Notes: generated by a model from the sequence alone, not told the origin. DNA of 64,000 bases from Rhizobium nepotum 39/7 (GCF_000949865.1 NZ_JWJH01000015.1:62001-126000), one strand, 5' to 3'. Positions 52,896 through 62,425 are shown, counted from the first letter of the stretch. A program made the numbers and translations.

Positions 52896-54200
52896 CTATT
52901 TGGCTGGCGCAAAGGACGGGTCGCTGCGCCGCAATCGCAAAAGCGCGATCCATACGGCGGCGGCGATGGCGGATTCCACCAGGAAGTAGCTGCCGATCGT
53001 TCCCGAAATGCTGAAGGACCAGGTGAAGAAGGCGACAACGACGGAGCCGATGAGGTTGCCGCTGTTCCATATCTTGGCGCGAATATCCTGTCGCCCGGAT
53101 GCGCCAAGCGCCTCAAGTGCGGTCGCCGCAACCGCCATTGGCAGCACGACCCAGCAAAGGACGCGGGTAATCATGGGCAGCGAGACGTATTCGTCGCCGA
53201 ACAACAGCGGCAGGAAGGGCGCGATGATAAAGATCACCAAAGCGCTACCGGCTGCGATGACAAGCGCCGCCTTCAGCACATTATAGGCGCGTTCTATGGT
53301 TTTGGTGATGCCCTGAAGGGCGGCTGAGGCCGAACCCGGATAGATCAGCCGGTTGAGAGCCTCCACCGAGAGATAGGAGCTGTCGAGAATTCGCCGGGCG
53401 ATGGAATAGCTGCCCAGAACCTCGGCGCTGGCAACTGCACCGAGAACGAGAATATCGGCATTGCCACGCACGGCCTTGAACAGGAACTGCGTCGAAAACA
53501 GGACGCCAATGCGGATTTCCTCGCGAACGATCCGGAAGACGGGCCTGCCGAGCCGGCCGATAGCCTTGACCGAAATTACCGCTGCAACGATGTGAGCGGC
53601 CAGGTTCCACAGGGCCCAGGCCTCCACCGTTTCCACCTTGAAGACCAGGCAGGCGACCACGGCGGCAATCGTGCGGGCGACGGCGAACATCACTTCCAGC
53701 TTGTTGGCCGAAGCGAAGTTGGAATGGGCGATGAAGCTTTGCGTGGAAAGCGAAATAACCTTCAGAAAAACGAGGTTCGTCACCAGAATCAGGAAGGTGG
53801 TGATGAGTGTATGCAGCAATGTTTCCGATGTCGGAAAAAACACGGGGATCGTTACCATGCCGACGATGGTCAGCGCTACGCCGGTCGCGGCGCTCAACAG
53901 GTAACTGTGGCCGAGCATGACGGGAAACATGCTGCGGTCCTGCGCCACGCGGCGGATGAGCGATTCCTGCGAACCGATACCGCAGATCTGGACACCGAGA
54001 TTGGTGACGGCCGTGATCGAGGCGTAAAGCGCGAACTGTTCGACGCCGAGATGGCGGGCAAGCAGGGCGAAGGTCAAAAGCTGCGCGGCGCTGGACATCA
54101 GAAGCGCCCCGCCGGATGCCATATAGGTCAATCCCAGTCTGACAAGATGGCCGAGCCGCGGCGTATTCAACGACACCTCATTCTCCATGTTTTCCGGCAT
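52896..54200 (-). CDS. Polysaccharide flippase (Wzx/MATE-like)
   Basis: A 434-residue inner-membrane protein with about 12-14 helices. LGVEQFALYASITAVTNLGVQICGIGSQESLIRRVA near the N-terminus is typical of RfbX/Wzx-type flippases, which move lipid-linked sugar units across the inner membrane. ATG 54200 (MPENMENEVSL); ATG 54188 is an alternative. It is divergent from the polymerase gene. Confidence 0.85.
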   Translation of the reverse strand: MPENMENEVSLNTPRLGHLVRLGLTYMASGGALLMSSAAQLLTFALLARHLGVEQFALYASITAVTNLGVQICGIGSQESLIRRVAQDRSMFPVMLGHSYLLSAATGVALTIVGMVTIPVFFPTSETLLHTLITTFLILVTNLVFLKVISLSTQSFIAHSNFASANKLEVMFAVARTIAAVVACLVFKVETVEAWALWNLAAHIVAAVISVKAIGRLGRPVFRIVREEIRIGVLFSTQFLFKAVRGNADILVLGAVASAEVLGSYSIARRILDSSYLSVEALNRLIYPGSASAALQGITKTIERAYNVLKAALVIAAGSALVIFIIAPFLPLLFGDEYVSLPMITRVLCWVVLPMAVAATALEALGASGRQDIRAKIWNSGNLIGSVVVAFFTWSFSISGTIGSYFLVESAIAAAVWIALLRLRRSDPSFAPAK

Positions 54201-54464
54201 CGCCGGGCGAATTCAAAAGATAGCTGCCCTGTTTTTTAAATTTGGTGAACTGAAAAAGCCGGAAACCGGGTGACAATCCAAAGGGCGGTAACCTGAATGA
54301 ATGGCAGTTTCTCCTGTCTTAGCCTCCTTGAGGTAAGAGAGGGTTAAAGCAATTGCACAATAATGATGATAATGACTGTTTCTGGTTATTTGGACATGGC
54401 CCGGTTTCAAATGGGTTTCGTTGTTCGTCACAAGGCAGGCCAATGATCCGATTATCCGTTCCCG

Positions 54465-55772
54465 ATGCAGGCGACCATGCCGCGTTTCGCTGACACGCAG
54501 TCCATGTCTGCGCAAAGCGATGCTGTGTCCCTTTCGGGCAGTCGTCGCGACGCGATTTTTTTCGTCGTCACGATGCTCTATATCTGGATATCCGTCGCGC
54601 CTTTTGAAAATCTCGCGGCTCCGCCCGTGCCGCACGCCGCCGCGAACCAGCTGACTGGGCTTGTGATTGCGCTGATTTTGGGCGTTTTTGCCCTGCGCCA
54701 CCGGTTGACGGGGCTTTTGTTGCGGCCGCGTCTGCCCATTCTGCTGCTGTTTTCCTGGCTTGTGATTTGTTCGGTGATTGGCACCGAGCCCGGCACCTCG
54801 CTGCAACGCCTGCTCTTTACAGCCCTCCTGTGCTTCATCACCAGCGTCCTCGTCGTCATGCCGAGGGACCGGCGGCAGTTCGACCGGATGATAGCCGTCT
54901 TCGCCGTCATTCTGCTTGCGCTCTGTTATTTCGGGGTGATCTTTCTTCGCTCGCGTGCGATCCACCAGCCTTACGATCTTGATGAAAAAGCGCTTGCTGG
55001 CGATTGGCGCGGCATCTTCAATCACAAGAATGCCGCGGCTCCGGCCATGATCATTCTTTTCATGATCGGCCTTTACCTGCGCAATGCCTGGTCGACGGTC
55101 GGCGGCATCGCAATCACACTGCTGGCGGGTTTCTTCCTCTGGAAGACCAACGGGAAAACTGCGGCAATGCTGTTGCCCGTCACCATCGCGCTGGTCTGGA
55201 TCATGGAAAGGCATGCCGGCCGGACATTGCTGATGATCGGCGGTCTTCTGGCTTTCCTCAACATCCTCGCGGTCGGCTCCACCTATTTTCCAAGCATACG
55301 GGATCTGGTCGAAAGTCTGGGGATCGATTCCACCTTCACCGGCCGAACGGACATATGGCGACTGTCCTTCGACACCTTCGCGCAATCGCCGATTTTCGGG
55401 CAGGGCTTTCAGGCGTTCTGGACGAGCGACCGGCTTCTGGCGCAGGCCGATATTGCTGGCACTTGGGCTGTTTCCGCCTTCCATGCCCATAATGGCTATG
55501 TGGAAAGCCTGCTGAATGGCGGCCTGCCAGCCTTTATCCTCATCGTCATATGGCTCGTCATCATACCCGCAAACGACTTCCGGACTGCGGTGGAGAGGGG
55601 CACGGATTCGGGATTGACACGGCTTTTCGCACGAATTTGGGTGTATGCGCTGCTTTCTTCGTGTCTTGAGAGTAATTTCTTTACCGGAACCGGGCCTATC
55701 TGGTCTTCGTTGCTGATCGCAATCTATTGTTTGAGACATCAGGCATACGACATACTTGAACAGGGACAGTAA
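54465..55772 (+). CDS. O-antigen ligase/polymerase-like membrane protein
   Basis: A 435-residue protein with about 10-11 helices and a long periplasmic loop. The Wzy_C/WaaL pattern GIFNHKNAAAPAMI and the later FHAHNGYVESLLNGGLPAF are diagnostic. Related ExoQ/ExoP-type proteins join repeat units in exopolysaccharide synthesis. The start is uncertain among ATG 54465, 54477 and 54504, none with a strong ribosome-binding site. Confidence 0.85.
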   Translation: MQATMPRFADTQSMSAQSDAVSLSGSRRDAIFFVVTMLYIWISVAPFENLAAPPVPHAAANQLTGLVIALILGVFALRHRLTGLLLRPRLPILLLFSWLVICSVIGTEPGTSLQRLLFTALLCFITSVLVVMPRDRRQFDRMIAVFAVILLALCYFGVIFLRSRAIHQPYDLDEKALAGDWRGIFNHKNAAAPAMIILFMIGLYLRNAWSTVGGIAITLLAGFFLWKTNGKTAAMLLPVTIALVWIMERHAGRTLLMIGGLLAFLNILAVGSTYFPSIRDLVESLGIDSTFTGRTDIWRLSFDTFAQSPIFGQGFQAFWTSDRLLAQADIAGTWAVSAFHAHNGYVESLLNGGLPAFILIVIWLVIIPANDFRTAVERGTDSGLTRLFARIWVYALLSSCLESNFFTGTGPIWSSLLIAIYCLRHQAYDILEQGQ

Positions 55773-55798
55773 ATTGCAGACAGGCCGGGGGGCTATGC

Positions 55799-56548
55799 AT
55801 GGCGCAGAAAATCGGGACCTTTGCAGACCGGATCAATAATCGGTTCGTGCGGTACTTTCCGGGACCGGCGGTGCGGATCGAAACGTCCGAACCGATCGTC
55901 TCCTTTACATTCGACGATGTACCGGCGACTGCCTGGACGGAGGGCGCGCGCATCCTGGAAAACGAGGGTGTTTGCGGGACGTTTTACATTGCGGGCGTTT
56001 TCATCGACAAGCACGATAAACAGGAGATGATTTCCACGAAAGGCTGCTCGGAACTGGCTGCGGCCGGCCATGAGCTTGCCTGCCATACCTTTTCCCATCG
56101 CAAACTCTCGAGTTTTTCACGGCGCGGGCTTGAGGAGGATCTCGATCGTAACGACAGCGTGCTGGGATCGTTCGATGGAAGCCGGCACATGCGGAATTTC
56201 TCCGTTCCTTTCGGCATGGCCTCACCAGTCATGCAGCCCCTGCTGCGGCGCAGGTTCAGGACCGCTCGCGGCATCATGCCCGGCATCAACCGGGGCAACA
56301 TCGACCCGTATAATCTTGCCGCGGTCGAATTGCGCGCCGATCAAAACTATCTCGATGCCGCCGATCACTGGCTCGACGACGTTTTGCAAAAGGGCGGCTG
56401 GCTCGTCATTTTCACCCACGATGTTTCGCAGACGCCGAGCTTTTACGGTTGCCCGGGAGACAGACTTCAGGGCCTCGTCCGCAAGGCGGCGTCCGGCGGT
56501 GCGAAGATCATGACGGTCGACGCCGCTGCAAGTACACTCGGCCTGTAA
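55799..56548 (+). CDS. Polysaccharide deacetylase (NodB family)
   Basis: A 249-residue deacetylase. The catalytic base motif is FTFDDVP (TFDD), and the metal-binding HTFSHRKLSSF (H-x3-H) follows. A late WLVIFTHDVSQTPS block is also present. No clear signal peptide is seen, so it may act on cytosolic or membrane-linked sugars. It lies 26 bases after the polymerase gene, so the two likely form an operon. Confidence 0.88.
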   Translation: MAQKIGTFADRINNRFVRYFPGPAVRIETSEPIVSFTFDDVPATAWTEGARILENEGVCGTFYIAGVFIDKHDKQEMISTKGCSELAAAGHELACHTFSHRKLSSFSRRGLEEDLDRNDSVLGSFDGSRHMRNFSVPFGMASPVMQPLLRRRFRTARGIMPGINRGNIDPYNLAAVELRADQNYLDAADHWLDDVLQKGGWLVIFTHDVSQTPSFYGCPGDRLQGLVRKAASGGAKIMTVDAAASTLGL

Positions 56549-56620
56549 AGGAAGTGTGTTGACGCGCGCGCCGAGACCTACCGCCGGAAGCGTGAAGCCT
56601 GCGCCCAAAGTTGCGGGGAT

Positions 56621-57274
56621 CTATTGGCTGGCCCAGATGATGCGGGCGATCCATTCCACGTCGGCCATGTCGAAGCTGCGGTTCGGATGTTCGGGATTGA
56701 GCGAAAGAAGCTCGATATTCTTGGGGCTTTGCCGGGCCAGCACCTTGGCCATCACTTCGCCCTCGCGGCTTTTCAACACCACACGGTCGCCGCGCCGCAC
56801 CTGCGCGCCGGGCTCCACGATGAGGATGTCGCCGTCGCGGTAAAGCGGCATCATGCTTTCGCCCTGCACTTCCAGCGCATAAACGCCCTGCTTGCGCTCG
56901 GGAGAAGAAGGGAACTCCACCACATCCCAGCCCTGACCGGCCGGAAAACCGCCATCGTCGAAAAAGCCGCCGGAACCCGCCTGCGCAAAACCGAGCAGGG
57001 GAATGGCATTGTCTGGACCGGAAGGTTGCATCGTCTGGGCGGCCTTGCTGAAAGCATAGCCGAAAAACTGGTCGACGCTTGCCCCCGTCGCCTCCAGCAC
57101 CTTGGATACGGATTCCGTCGAAGGCCAGCGTTTGCGGCCGTCCGGGCCGAAGCGCTTCGATTTGTTGAACGATGTGGGGTCGAGACCGGCACGCTTCGCC
57201 AGAGCCGAAGGTGTCAGCTCATGACGCTTGGCAAGCGTATCGATGGCGCTCCAGATCGTCTCGTGTGAAAGCAT
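56621..57274 (-). CDS. S24-type repressor (XRE helix-turn-helix plus LexA-like peptidase)
   Basis: A 217-residue protein. The N-terminal 60 residues are a helix-turn-helix (LTPSALAKRAGLDPTSFNKSKRFG), and the C-terminal half has the S24 self-cleavage site: catalytic Ser in VQGESMMPLYRDGD and Lys in RVVLKSREGEVMAKVLA. Ala-Gly in FAQAGSGGFF is the likely cleavage point. Such proteins act like phage CI or LexA, responding to RecA. No phage genes are nearby, so it appears to be a chromosomal regulator. Confidence 0.87.
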   Translation of the reverse strand: MLSHETIWSAIDTLAKRHELTPSALAKRAGLDPTSFNKSKRFGPDGRKRWPSTESVSKVLEATGASVDQFFGYAFSKAAQTMQPSGPDNAIPLLGFAQAGSGGFFDDGGFPAGQGWDVVEFPSSPERKQGVYALEVQGESMMPLYRDGDILIVEPGAQVRRGDRVVLKSREGEVMAKVLARQSPKNIELLSLNPEHPNRSFDMADVEWIARIIWASQ

Positions 57275-57385
57275 GATAGAAAGCCCGCAGGTGGAGCAGG
57301 TGGCGGAAAAGCTCCTGTCTTTTACGCCCGGAATTTAGACCATATCCGGTCAGGAGTAAAGAAAATAAAGGAATAAAATCCTTGG

Positions 57386-58036
57386 TTACGCCACCATGGC
57401 CGATGTGTTGATCTTGGAAAGCTGGATCACAGCCTGCGTGCGGCTGTCGACCTTGAGTTTCAGCAGGATCGCGGAGACATGCGCCTTGATGGTGGCTTCC
57501 GAAACATTCAGCTCATAGGCGATCTGCTTGTTCAGCAAGCCTTCGGCCAGCATGCTCAGAACCCGGCTTTGTTGCGGCGTCAGCGTTCTGAGCCGGCCGA
57601 TGAGGTCGGTCACATCAGGGTCGTGTTCCTTGTCGCCCTGGCAGCTCTCCGGTATCCAGACATCGCCTTCCAGAACCGTGCGAATGCCATCGCGAATATC
57701 GTCGATGCCCGAGGATTTGGAAATGAAACCGGAAGCGCCGAGTTCGATGGACCGGCGAACGGTGGTCGCGTCGTCCGTTGCCGAAACGATGACGATCGGC
57801 AGGCTGGAGAATTCCGCTCTCAGCGCCATCAGGCCTGAAAATCCGCTTACCCCCGGCATGGCGAGGTCGAGAAGCATCAGATCGGCGTCGCTGCACGCTG
57901 TCGCAGCACTTCGGGCGGCCTCGAAATCCCCGGCTTCCATGATGGTCTGCTGCCCGTCGAGGCCGGATACGGCCTGTTTGAGGGCGCCTCGAAAAAGCGG
58001 GTGGTCGTCCGCTATGATAATGACAAGTTCCGACAT
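57386..58036 (-). CDS. NarL/FixJ-family response regulator
   Basis: A 216-residue regulator. The receiver has acidic pair DD at 10-11, phospho-acceptor Asp57 (LLDLAMPG), Ser in VSATDD and Lys in FISKSSG. The C-terminal LuxR helix-turn-helix reads LTPQQSRVLSMLAEGLLNKQIAYELNVSEATIKAHVSAI. No kinase gene is adjacent. It is read away from the S24 repressor on the same strand. Confidence 0.9.
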   Translation of the reverse strand: MSELVIIIADDHPLFRGALKQAVSGLDGQQTIMEAGDFEAARSAATACSDADLMLLDLAMPGVSGFSGLMALRAEFSSLPIVIVSATDDATTVRRSIELGASGFISKSSGIDDIRDGIRTVLEGDVWIPESCQGDKEHDPDVTDLIGRLRTLTPQQSRVLSMLAEGLLNKQIAYELNVSEATIKAHVSAILLKLKVDSRTQAVIQLSKINTSAMVA

Positions 58037-58278
58037 TCTGGCCCCCTCCCAAGGGCGTTATGCGGTTCTTCAGAAGGTCTGGTGCACTCCAGTTTCCGGC
58101 AGTCTGAACGCTTCCGGTTCCTCTGCCCAAAGGTTGCTCCAATCGGTTCCGCATTACAAGAAAAAGCTTGTGGGCAGCCGTCACGGTAATAAAAATGCCG
58201 TGGAAACTGTGGACAATCGACCCGCTTTGCGGCAAACCGCCCAGACTGAAAAGCCTTGGAAAGCCTTCGGAGAGCCCC

Positions 58279-58632
58279 ATGCAGGAAACGCCCGCGATCA
58301 TCTATAAAATCGTGCCGGAGATGTTGTGGAATGCAGCCAAGGCAAAAGGTGTCTTCGAAGGCGCCGCCATCGATCTGACGGATGGTTTCATTCATTTTTC
58401 GACGGCGAAACAGGCCGCCGAGACAGCAGCCAGGCATTTTGCGGGTCAGACCGAACTGCTTCTGATCGCGGTCGACGGAGCGGCGCTCGGCGACAAGCTG
58501 GTCTATGAGCCCTCCAGAGGCGGCGATCTTTTCCCCCACCTCTATGCTCCTCTTCCCCTCACCGCCGTGCTTTGGGAAACACCGCTTTCGCTCGGTGACG
58601 ATGGCCACCACCAATTTCCGGAGATTTTGTGA
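58279..58632 (+). CDS. DUF952 protein
   Basis: A 117-residue protein of the DUF952 family: IYKIVPEMLWNAAKAKGVFEGAAIDLTDGFIHFSTAKQAAETAARHF and HLYAPLPLTAVLW. Function is unknown. Its stop (TGA 58630-58632) shares a base with the pyrD start (ATG 58632), so it is coupled to pyrD, a conserved arrangement in rhizobia. ATG 58279 was chosen over upstream starts because the family begins near IYKIV. Confidence 0.87.
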   Translation: MQETPAIIYKIVPEMLWNAAKAKGVFEGAAIDLTDGFIHFSTAKQAAETAARHFAGQTELLLIAVDGAALGDKLVYEPSRGGDLFPHLYAPLPLTAVLWETPLSLGDDGHHQFPEIL

Positions 58633-59723
58633 TGAGCGGATTATTTTCCTCTATCGGCCGCAAGGGCCTGTTTCTGGTCGATCCGGAAAAGGCGCACGGG
58701 CTGTCCGTGGCGGCGTTGAAAAGCGGCTTTTTGCCCACCTGCATGGTGCCGCACGATCCGCGTCTGCAGCAGACCGTGGCTGGCCTCGTTTTCCCCAATC
58801 CGCTCGGCATGGCGGCGGGTTACGACAAGAATGCCGAGGTGCCCGGACCGCTTTTGCGGCTCGGCTTCGGTTTCACCGAAATCGGCACCGTCACGCCGCA
58901 TGCGCAATCCGGCAACCCCAAGCCGCGCATCTTCCGACTGGTCGAGGATGAAGGTGTCATCAACCGCCTCGGTTTCAACAATGAAGGCCATGCGGCCGCG
59001 CTGGAGCGTCTGAAGCAGGCACAGCTGCGTGGCATCGTCGGCGTCAATATCGGCGCCAACAAGGATAGCGAAGACCGCATTGCCGATTATGTGCAGGGCA
59101 TAGAGGCCTTTTATTCCGTCGCATCCTATTTCACCGTCAATATTTCCTCGCCCAACACGCCGGGCCTGCGCGACTTGCAGGCGCGCGAAAGCCTTGCCGC
59201 ACTTCTTGAAGCGGTGCTGGAGCGCCGGAAAGTGGAAGCCGAACGCTTTGGCAAAAGCATTCCGGTCTTCCTCAAGATCGCGCCCGATTTGACCGAGGAG
59301 GGACTGGATGACGTCGCGGAAGAAACGCTGGCCCATGATCTCGATGGCCTGATCGTGTCGAACACCACGCTCTCACGGGAAGGCCTGCGGCCCGGCCCGC
59401 ACAAGAGCGAGGCCGGCGGATTGTCCGGCAAGCCGCTATTCGAGCTTTCCACCACGGTTCTCGCCAAGATGCGCCGGCGCGTCGGCGCCAATCTGCCGAT
59501 TATCGGTGTGGGTGGTGTCTCGTCGCCGGAGACGGCACTGGAAAAAGTGAGGGCAGGGGCCGATCTCGTGCAGCTCTATTCCTGCATGGTCTATGAAGGC
59601 CCCGGCCTGCCGTCGTCCATCGTCAAGGGCCTGTCGAAACTGGTCGCCCGCGAAGGCGTGCAGTCCATTCGCGACCTGCGCGACAGCACGGTCGACCGCT
59701 GGGCCGACCGCAAGCTAGGCTGA
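58632..59723 (+). CDS. pyrD: Dihydroorotate dehydrogenase (class 2, quinone)
   Basis: A 363-residue membrane-associated flavoprotein that oxidises dihydroorotate with quinone. It has the N-terminal extension of class 2, NPLGMAAGYDKNAEV, VNISSPNTPGLRDLQ with the catalytic Ser, and the FMN phosphate sites GVGGVSSPETA and VQLYSCMVYEGP. It is the third pyrimidine gene here, far from pyrC-pyrE. Confidence 0.96.
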   Translation: MSGLFSSIGRKGLFLVDPEKAHGLSVAALKSGFLPTCMVPHDPRLQQTVAGLVFPNPLGMAAGYDKNAEVPGPLLRLGFGFTEIGTVTPHAQSGNPKPRIFRLVEDEGVINRLGFNNEGHAAALERLKQAQLRGIVGVNIGANKDSEDRIADYVQGIEAFYSVASYFTVNISSPNTPGLRDLQARESLAALLEAVLERRKVEAERFGKSIPVFLKIAPDLTEEGLDDVAEETLAHDLDGLIVSNTTLSREGLRPGPHKSEAGGLSGKPLFELSTTVLAKMRRRVGANLPIIGVGGVSSPETALEKVRAGADLVQLYSCMVYEGPGLPSSIVKGLSKLVAREGVQSIRDLRDSTVDRWADRKLG

Positions 59724-59728
59724 GCGTC

Positions 59729-60226
59729 TCACGCGCAGAGCACCATCGCCCAATAGGGCCGGTTGCGGCTGGCGGCATCATAGGCAACCGCAACGCCGAG
59801 GCCGTTATACGGTCCCAGCATGTTTTCGAGATGGTGCCTGGAGCCGATCCAGGCCTTGACCACCCGCTCGACGCTGTCCTGCCCGGCTGCCACGTTTTCC
59901 GCCGCAGGTAGCGGCACCTTGCCGTCCTTCATGCGGATGAGGAAGCTGTCGGTCAGGCCGATCAGATGCGCCATCTTCTGCGCCTTGACCATGCGGCCTG
60001 CCTGATAAGCGGCAGCCCCACTTGCCGAGCCGTTGATGGCGAGCGGCGAAAGGCCCTTCGAGCGGCGCAACTCGTTGACCATTGGAAGCGCCGCCGCCGT
60101 CTCGTCGCGGGTGCCTGACGGCATGCCCTTGTTGGTGGGCATGGAAACGCAGGCGGAAAGAACGGAACCGGCGGAAAGCAGCACGAAGCCACGCCGTGAA
60201 AGCGTTTGAAGCGATGTATCGGTCAT
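59729..60226 (-). CDS. CAP-domain (SCP/PR-1) lipoprotein
   Basis: A 165-residue protein. The signal peptide has a twin-Arg-like SRRGFVLLSAGSVLSAC with lipobox LSAC, so it is predicted lipidated. The CAP fold follows: MVNELRRSKGLSPLAIN, then AENVAAG and WIGSRHHLENML. Function is unknown. It ends five bases from pyrD, converging on it, and lies one base after the small membrane-protein gene. Confidence 0.8.
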   Translation of the reverse strand: MTDTSLQTLSRRGFVLLSAGSVLSACVSMPTNKGMPSGTRDETAAALPMVNELRRSKGLSPLAINGSASGAAAYQAGRMVKAQKMAHLIGLTDSFLIRMKDGKVPLPAAENVAAGQDSVERVVKAWIGSRHHLENMLGPYNGLGVAVAYDAASRNRPYWAMVLCA

Positions 60227-60227
60227 G

Positions 60228-60494
60228 TCAGCGGCGGTAGCTCAGCAGGCGCAGGATGATGAAAATGGGAATAACGATCGTCGCTCCGAGGATCAGATAG
60301 TCGCCAATTGCGCCCAGCGCATGGAAACCGCTGCGCCACAGATCGACCACGAAGTCGCGTGCACTGTATATGATGTTCCATGGCGTCAATCCGAAGATTG
60401 CCATGAGAAAGCCGACGAGCAGTGAAACCACCAGCAGCTTCACCACGGTGCGGGCCACCGTATCACCCAGCATTTTGTTGACCTCACCGGCCAT
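60228..60494 (-). CDS. Small two-helix membrane protein (DUF6460-like)
   Basis: An 88-residue protein with membrane helices at about 18-37 and 60-80. LTPWNIIYSARDFVVDLWRSGFHALGAIGDYLILGA is conserved in rhizobial small membrane proteins of unknown role. ATG 60494 is preceded by AGGAGACTTGCTG. It is immediately upstream of the CAP-lipoprotein gene, so the two form an operon. Confidence 0.75.
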   Translation of the reverse strand: MAGEVNKMLGDTVARTVVKLLVVSLLVGFLMAIFGLTPWNIIYSARDFVVDLWRSGFHALGAIGDYLILGATIVIPIFIILRLLSYRR

Positions 60495-60663
60495 CAGCAA
60501 GTCTCCTGTTTTGTCCTGACATATGAAGCGAACCGCTTCGATACAAGTTTCGGTGCACTATATCGCGTCATATCCGCTAATTCCACGGACGGGCCATGAA
60601 ATAGGACTTGAGTTTTTTTATGGCTTGATAAATGACAGCCAACATCTTCTCAGGAAATCATGA

Positions 60664-61605
60664 ATGGCCGCAAACCAGTTTTCTTCCGGTGACGTCACTG
60701 CCGACCGCCGGATGGACTATGCCCGCATGTTGACGGAAAGCGGCGACTACGCCGCTGCCGCCGAACTCGTCGAACAGGCGCTGGAACTTGCGCCGAGATG
60801 GGCTGCGGGCTGGTTTCGGCTCGGGGAATATCTTGAAAAGGTAGGCGAGACGGACAAAGCCGTGGCCGCTTACGTAAAAGTGGCCGAGTTGGATGCGGAA
60901 GGGCTGTTTGCAGCCGAGCTGAAACTCGCGGTCCTCGGGGCTGTGGAAACGCCGGAGCAACCGCCCAGCCGTTATGTGGAGGGGCTTTTCGACGACTATG
61001 CGGATCGTTTCGAAACCTCGCTCGTGACCAAGCTGGATTACAGCGTGCCGCAGAAACTGGCGGAGCTGATCGGCAAGGCGGCGGATGGCGGCGTTTTTGA
61101 CACCATCGTCGATATCGGTTGCGGTACGGGTCTTCTCGGTGTGGAAATCCGCCCGCTTGCAAAGCGGCTGGAAGGTTTCGACCTATCCCAGAACATGCTC
61201 GCCAAGGCGGAAGAAAAAGGTCTTTACGACTATCTCGGCCAGGCCGATCTTTCGCTGGATGCCGCCGCCTCGGGTCTGTTCAGCCCGGCCATGACGCAAC
61301 ACCGCGCCGGTCTCGTCGCCGCTGCCGATGTGATGATGTATCTCGGCAGTCTCGAGACCGTCATGCCGCTCGTTTCGGCCCTGCTTGCGCCCTCCGGTTT
61401 CTTCGCCTTTTCGGTGGAGGATGCAGGAGAGGATGAAGGTTTCGTGCTGAGGGAAACGTTGCGTTATGCCCATTCGAAAAGCTACGTGATCGGCCTTCTC
61501 GAGCGGACGGGCTTTTCCCTCATCGATATCCGCGAGACCACCATTCGCAAGGATGCCGGCAAACCCCTTGCCGGCATTCTCTTTCTTGCCCGCGCCAATG
61601 GCTGA
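60664..61605 (+). CDS. TPR-containing SAM-dependent methyltransferase
   Basis: A 313-residue protein. Residues 18-90 contain about two TPR repeats (DYAAAAELVEQALELAPRWAAGWFRLGEYLEKVGETDKAVAAYVKVAELD), then a methyltransferase fold with motif I IVDIGCGTGLLG. The substrate is not known; the TPR part suggests a protein partner. The start follows a weak AGGAAATC. Confidence 0.8.
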   Translation: MAANQFSSGDVTADRRMDYARMLTESGDYAAAAELVEQALELAPRWAAGWFRLGEYLEKVGETDKAVAAYVKVAELDAEGLFAAELKLAVLGAVETPEQPPSRYVEGLFDDYADRFETSLVTKLDYSVPQKLAELIGKAADGGVFDTIVDIGCGTGLLGVEIRPLAKRLEGFDLSQNMLAKAEEKGLYDYLGQADLSLDAAASGLFSPAMTQHRAGLVAAADVMMYLGSLETVMPLVSALLAPSGFFAFSVEDAGEDEGFVLRETLRYAHSKSYVIGLLERTGFSLIDIRETTIRKDAGKPLAGILFLARANG

Positions 61606-61713
61606 ACATCCCGTTTCTTGCCTTTTTCACGATAGGTCAGTCGTCCTTACGTATCCATCTTGATCCCGTGTTTGTTGCAGTGCAAAATACGCGGGAACCT
61701 GAGGGAAAAAAGC

Positions 61714-62352
61714 GTGAGCAGAACGAGAAGCGTTTACAGCATGTGGAGTTCGGATCCGGCCAAACATGCGCCGGTGGAAGACGTGCAGGGCATCGTCACC
61801 GGAGCCATCGTGTCGGCGCTCGGCTTTTAGCTTCTGAACAAGGTCGGCCTTTTGACCGGCGGCACCGCCGGCGTCGCCTTTCTCATTCATTATGCCTTCG
61901 GCATCAGCTTCGGCCTCCTGTTCTTCCTCGTCAATCTGCCGTTCTATTACCTGTCTTTCCGCCGCCTCGGTCTGGCCTTTTCCGTCAAGACCTTCATCGC
62001 CATCGGCCTCGTTTCTGTCCTGACGGAAGTGGAAGCGCGCTGGATGGTCATCGACAGCATCAATCCGCTCTGGGCGGCGCTGCTCGGCGGGCTGCTTCTG
62101 GGTTACGGATTGCTGGCGCTTTATCGCCACCGCGCCAGCCTCGGCGGCATCGGCATTCTGGCGATCTACGTCCAGGACCGTTTCGGCATCCGCGCGGGTC
62201 TGATCCAGCTTGCCTTCGACGCCTTTGTGATGCTCTGCGCCTTCCTCGTCATCGACCCTGCGACTGTTGCCTATTCGATTGTCGGCGCCTTCGTCCTCAA
62301 CATGTTCCTCGCCATCAATCATCGTTCGGACAGGTATATCGTCGTACGCTGA
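61714..62352 (+). pseudogene. YitT-family membrane protein gene with an in-frame amber stop
   Basis: From GTG 61714 the frame gives MSRTRSVYSMWSSDPAKHAP, then IVTGAIVSALGF, and a TAG at 61828-61830 (codon 39). Without that stop it continues as a full YitT homologue (LLTGGTAGVAFLIHY...AINHRSDRYIVV) to 62352. It aligns with its intact neighbour at 62426 on both sides of the TAG, so this is a single nonsense change inside the first membrane helix. A later TTG start (61852) could give a shortened protein. It may be a real mutation or a sequence error. Confidence 0.8.
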
Positions 62353-62425
62353 GCGAGGCATGCTTGAAATCCACCGCGCTCGGGCGCAATAGCTCGGCAA
62401 GGATCGGAAAATCGGGGGAACAGGC

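Noticed and set aside
56621..57274. A prophage signalled by the CI-like repressor.
   Set aside because: No integrase, structural or lysis genes are near, and the flanks are a deacetylase gene and a response regulator.
61828..61830. The in-frame TAG as a recoded amino-acid codon.
   Set aside because: No pyrrolysine machinery or recoding structure is visible, and the intact paralogue has an ordinary residue there. A nonsense change or read error is simpler.
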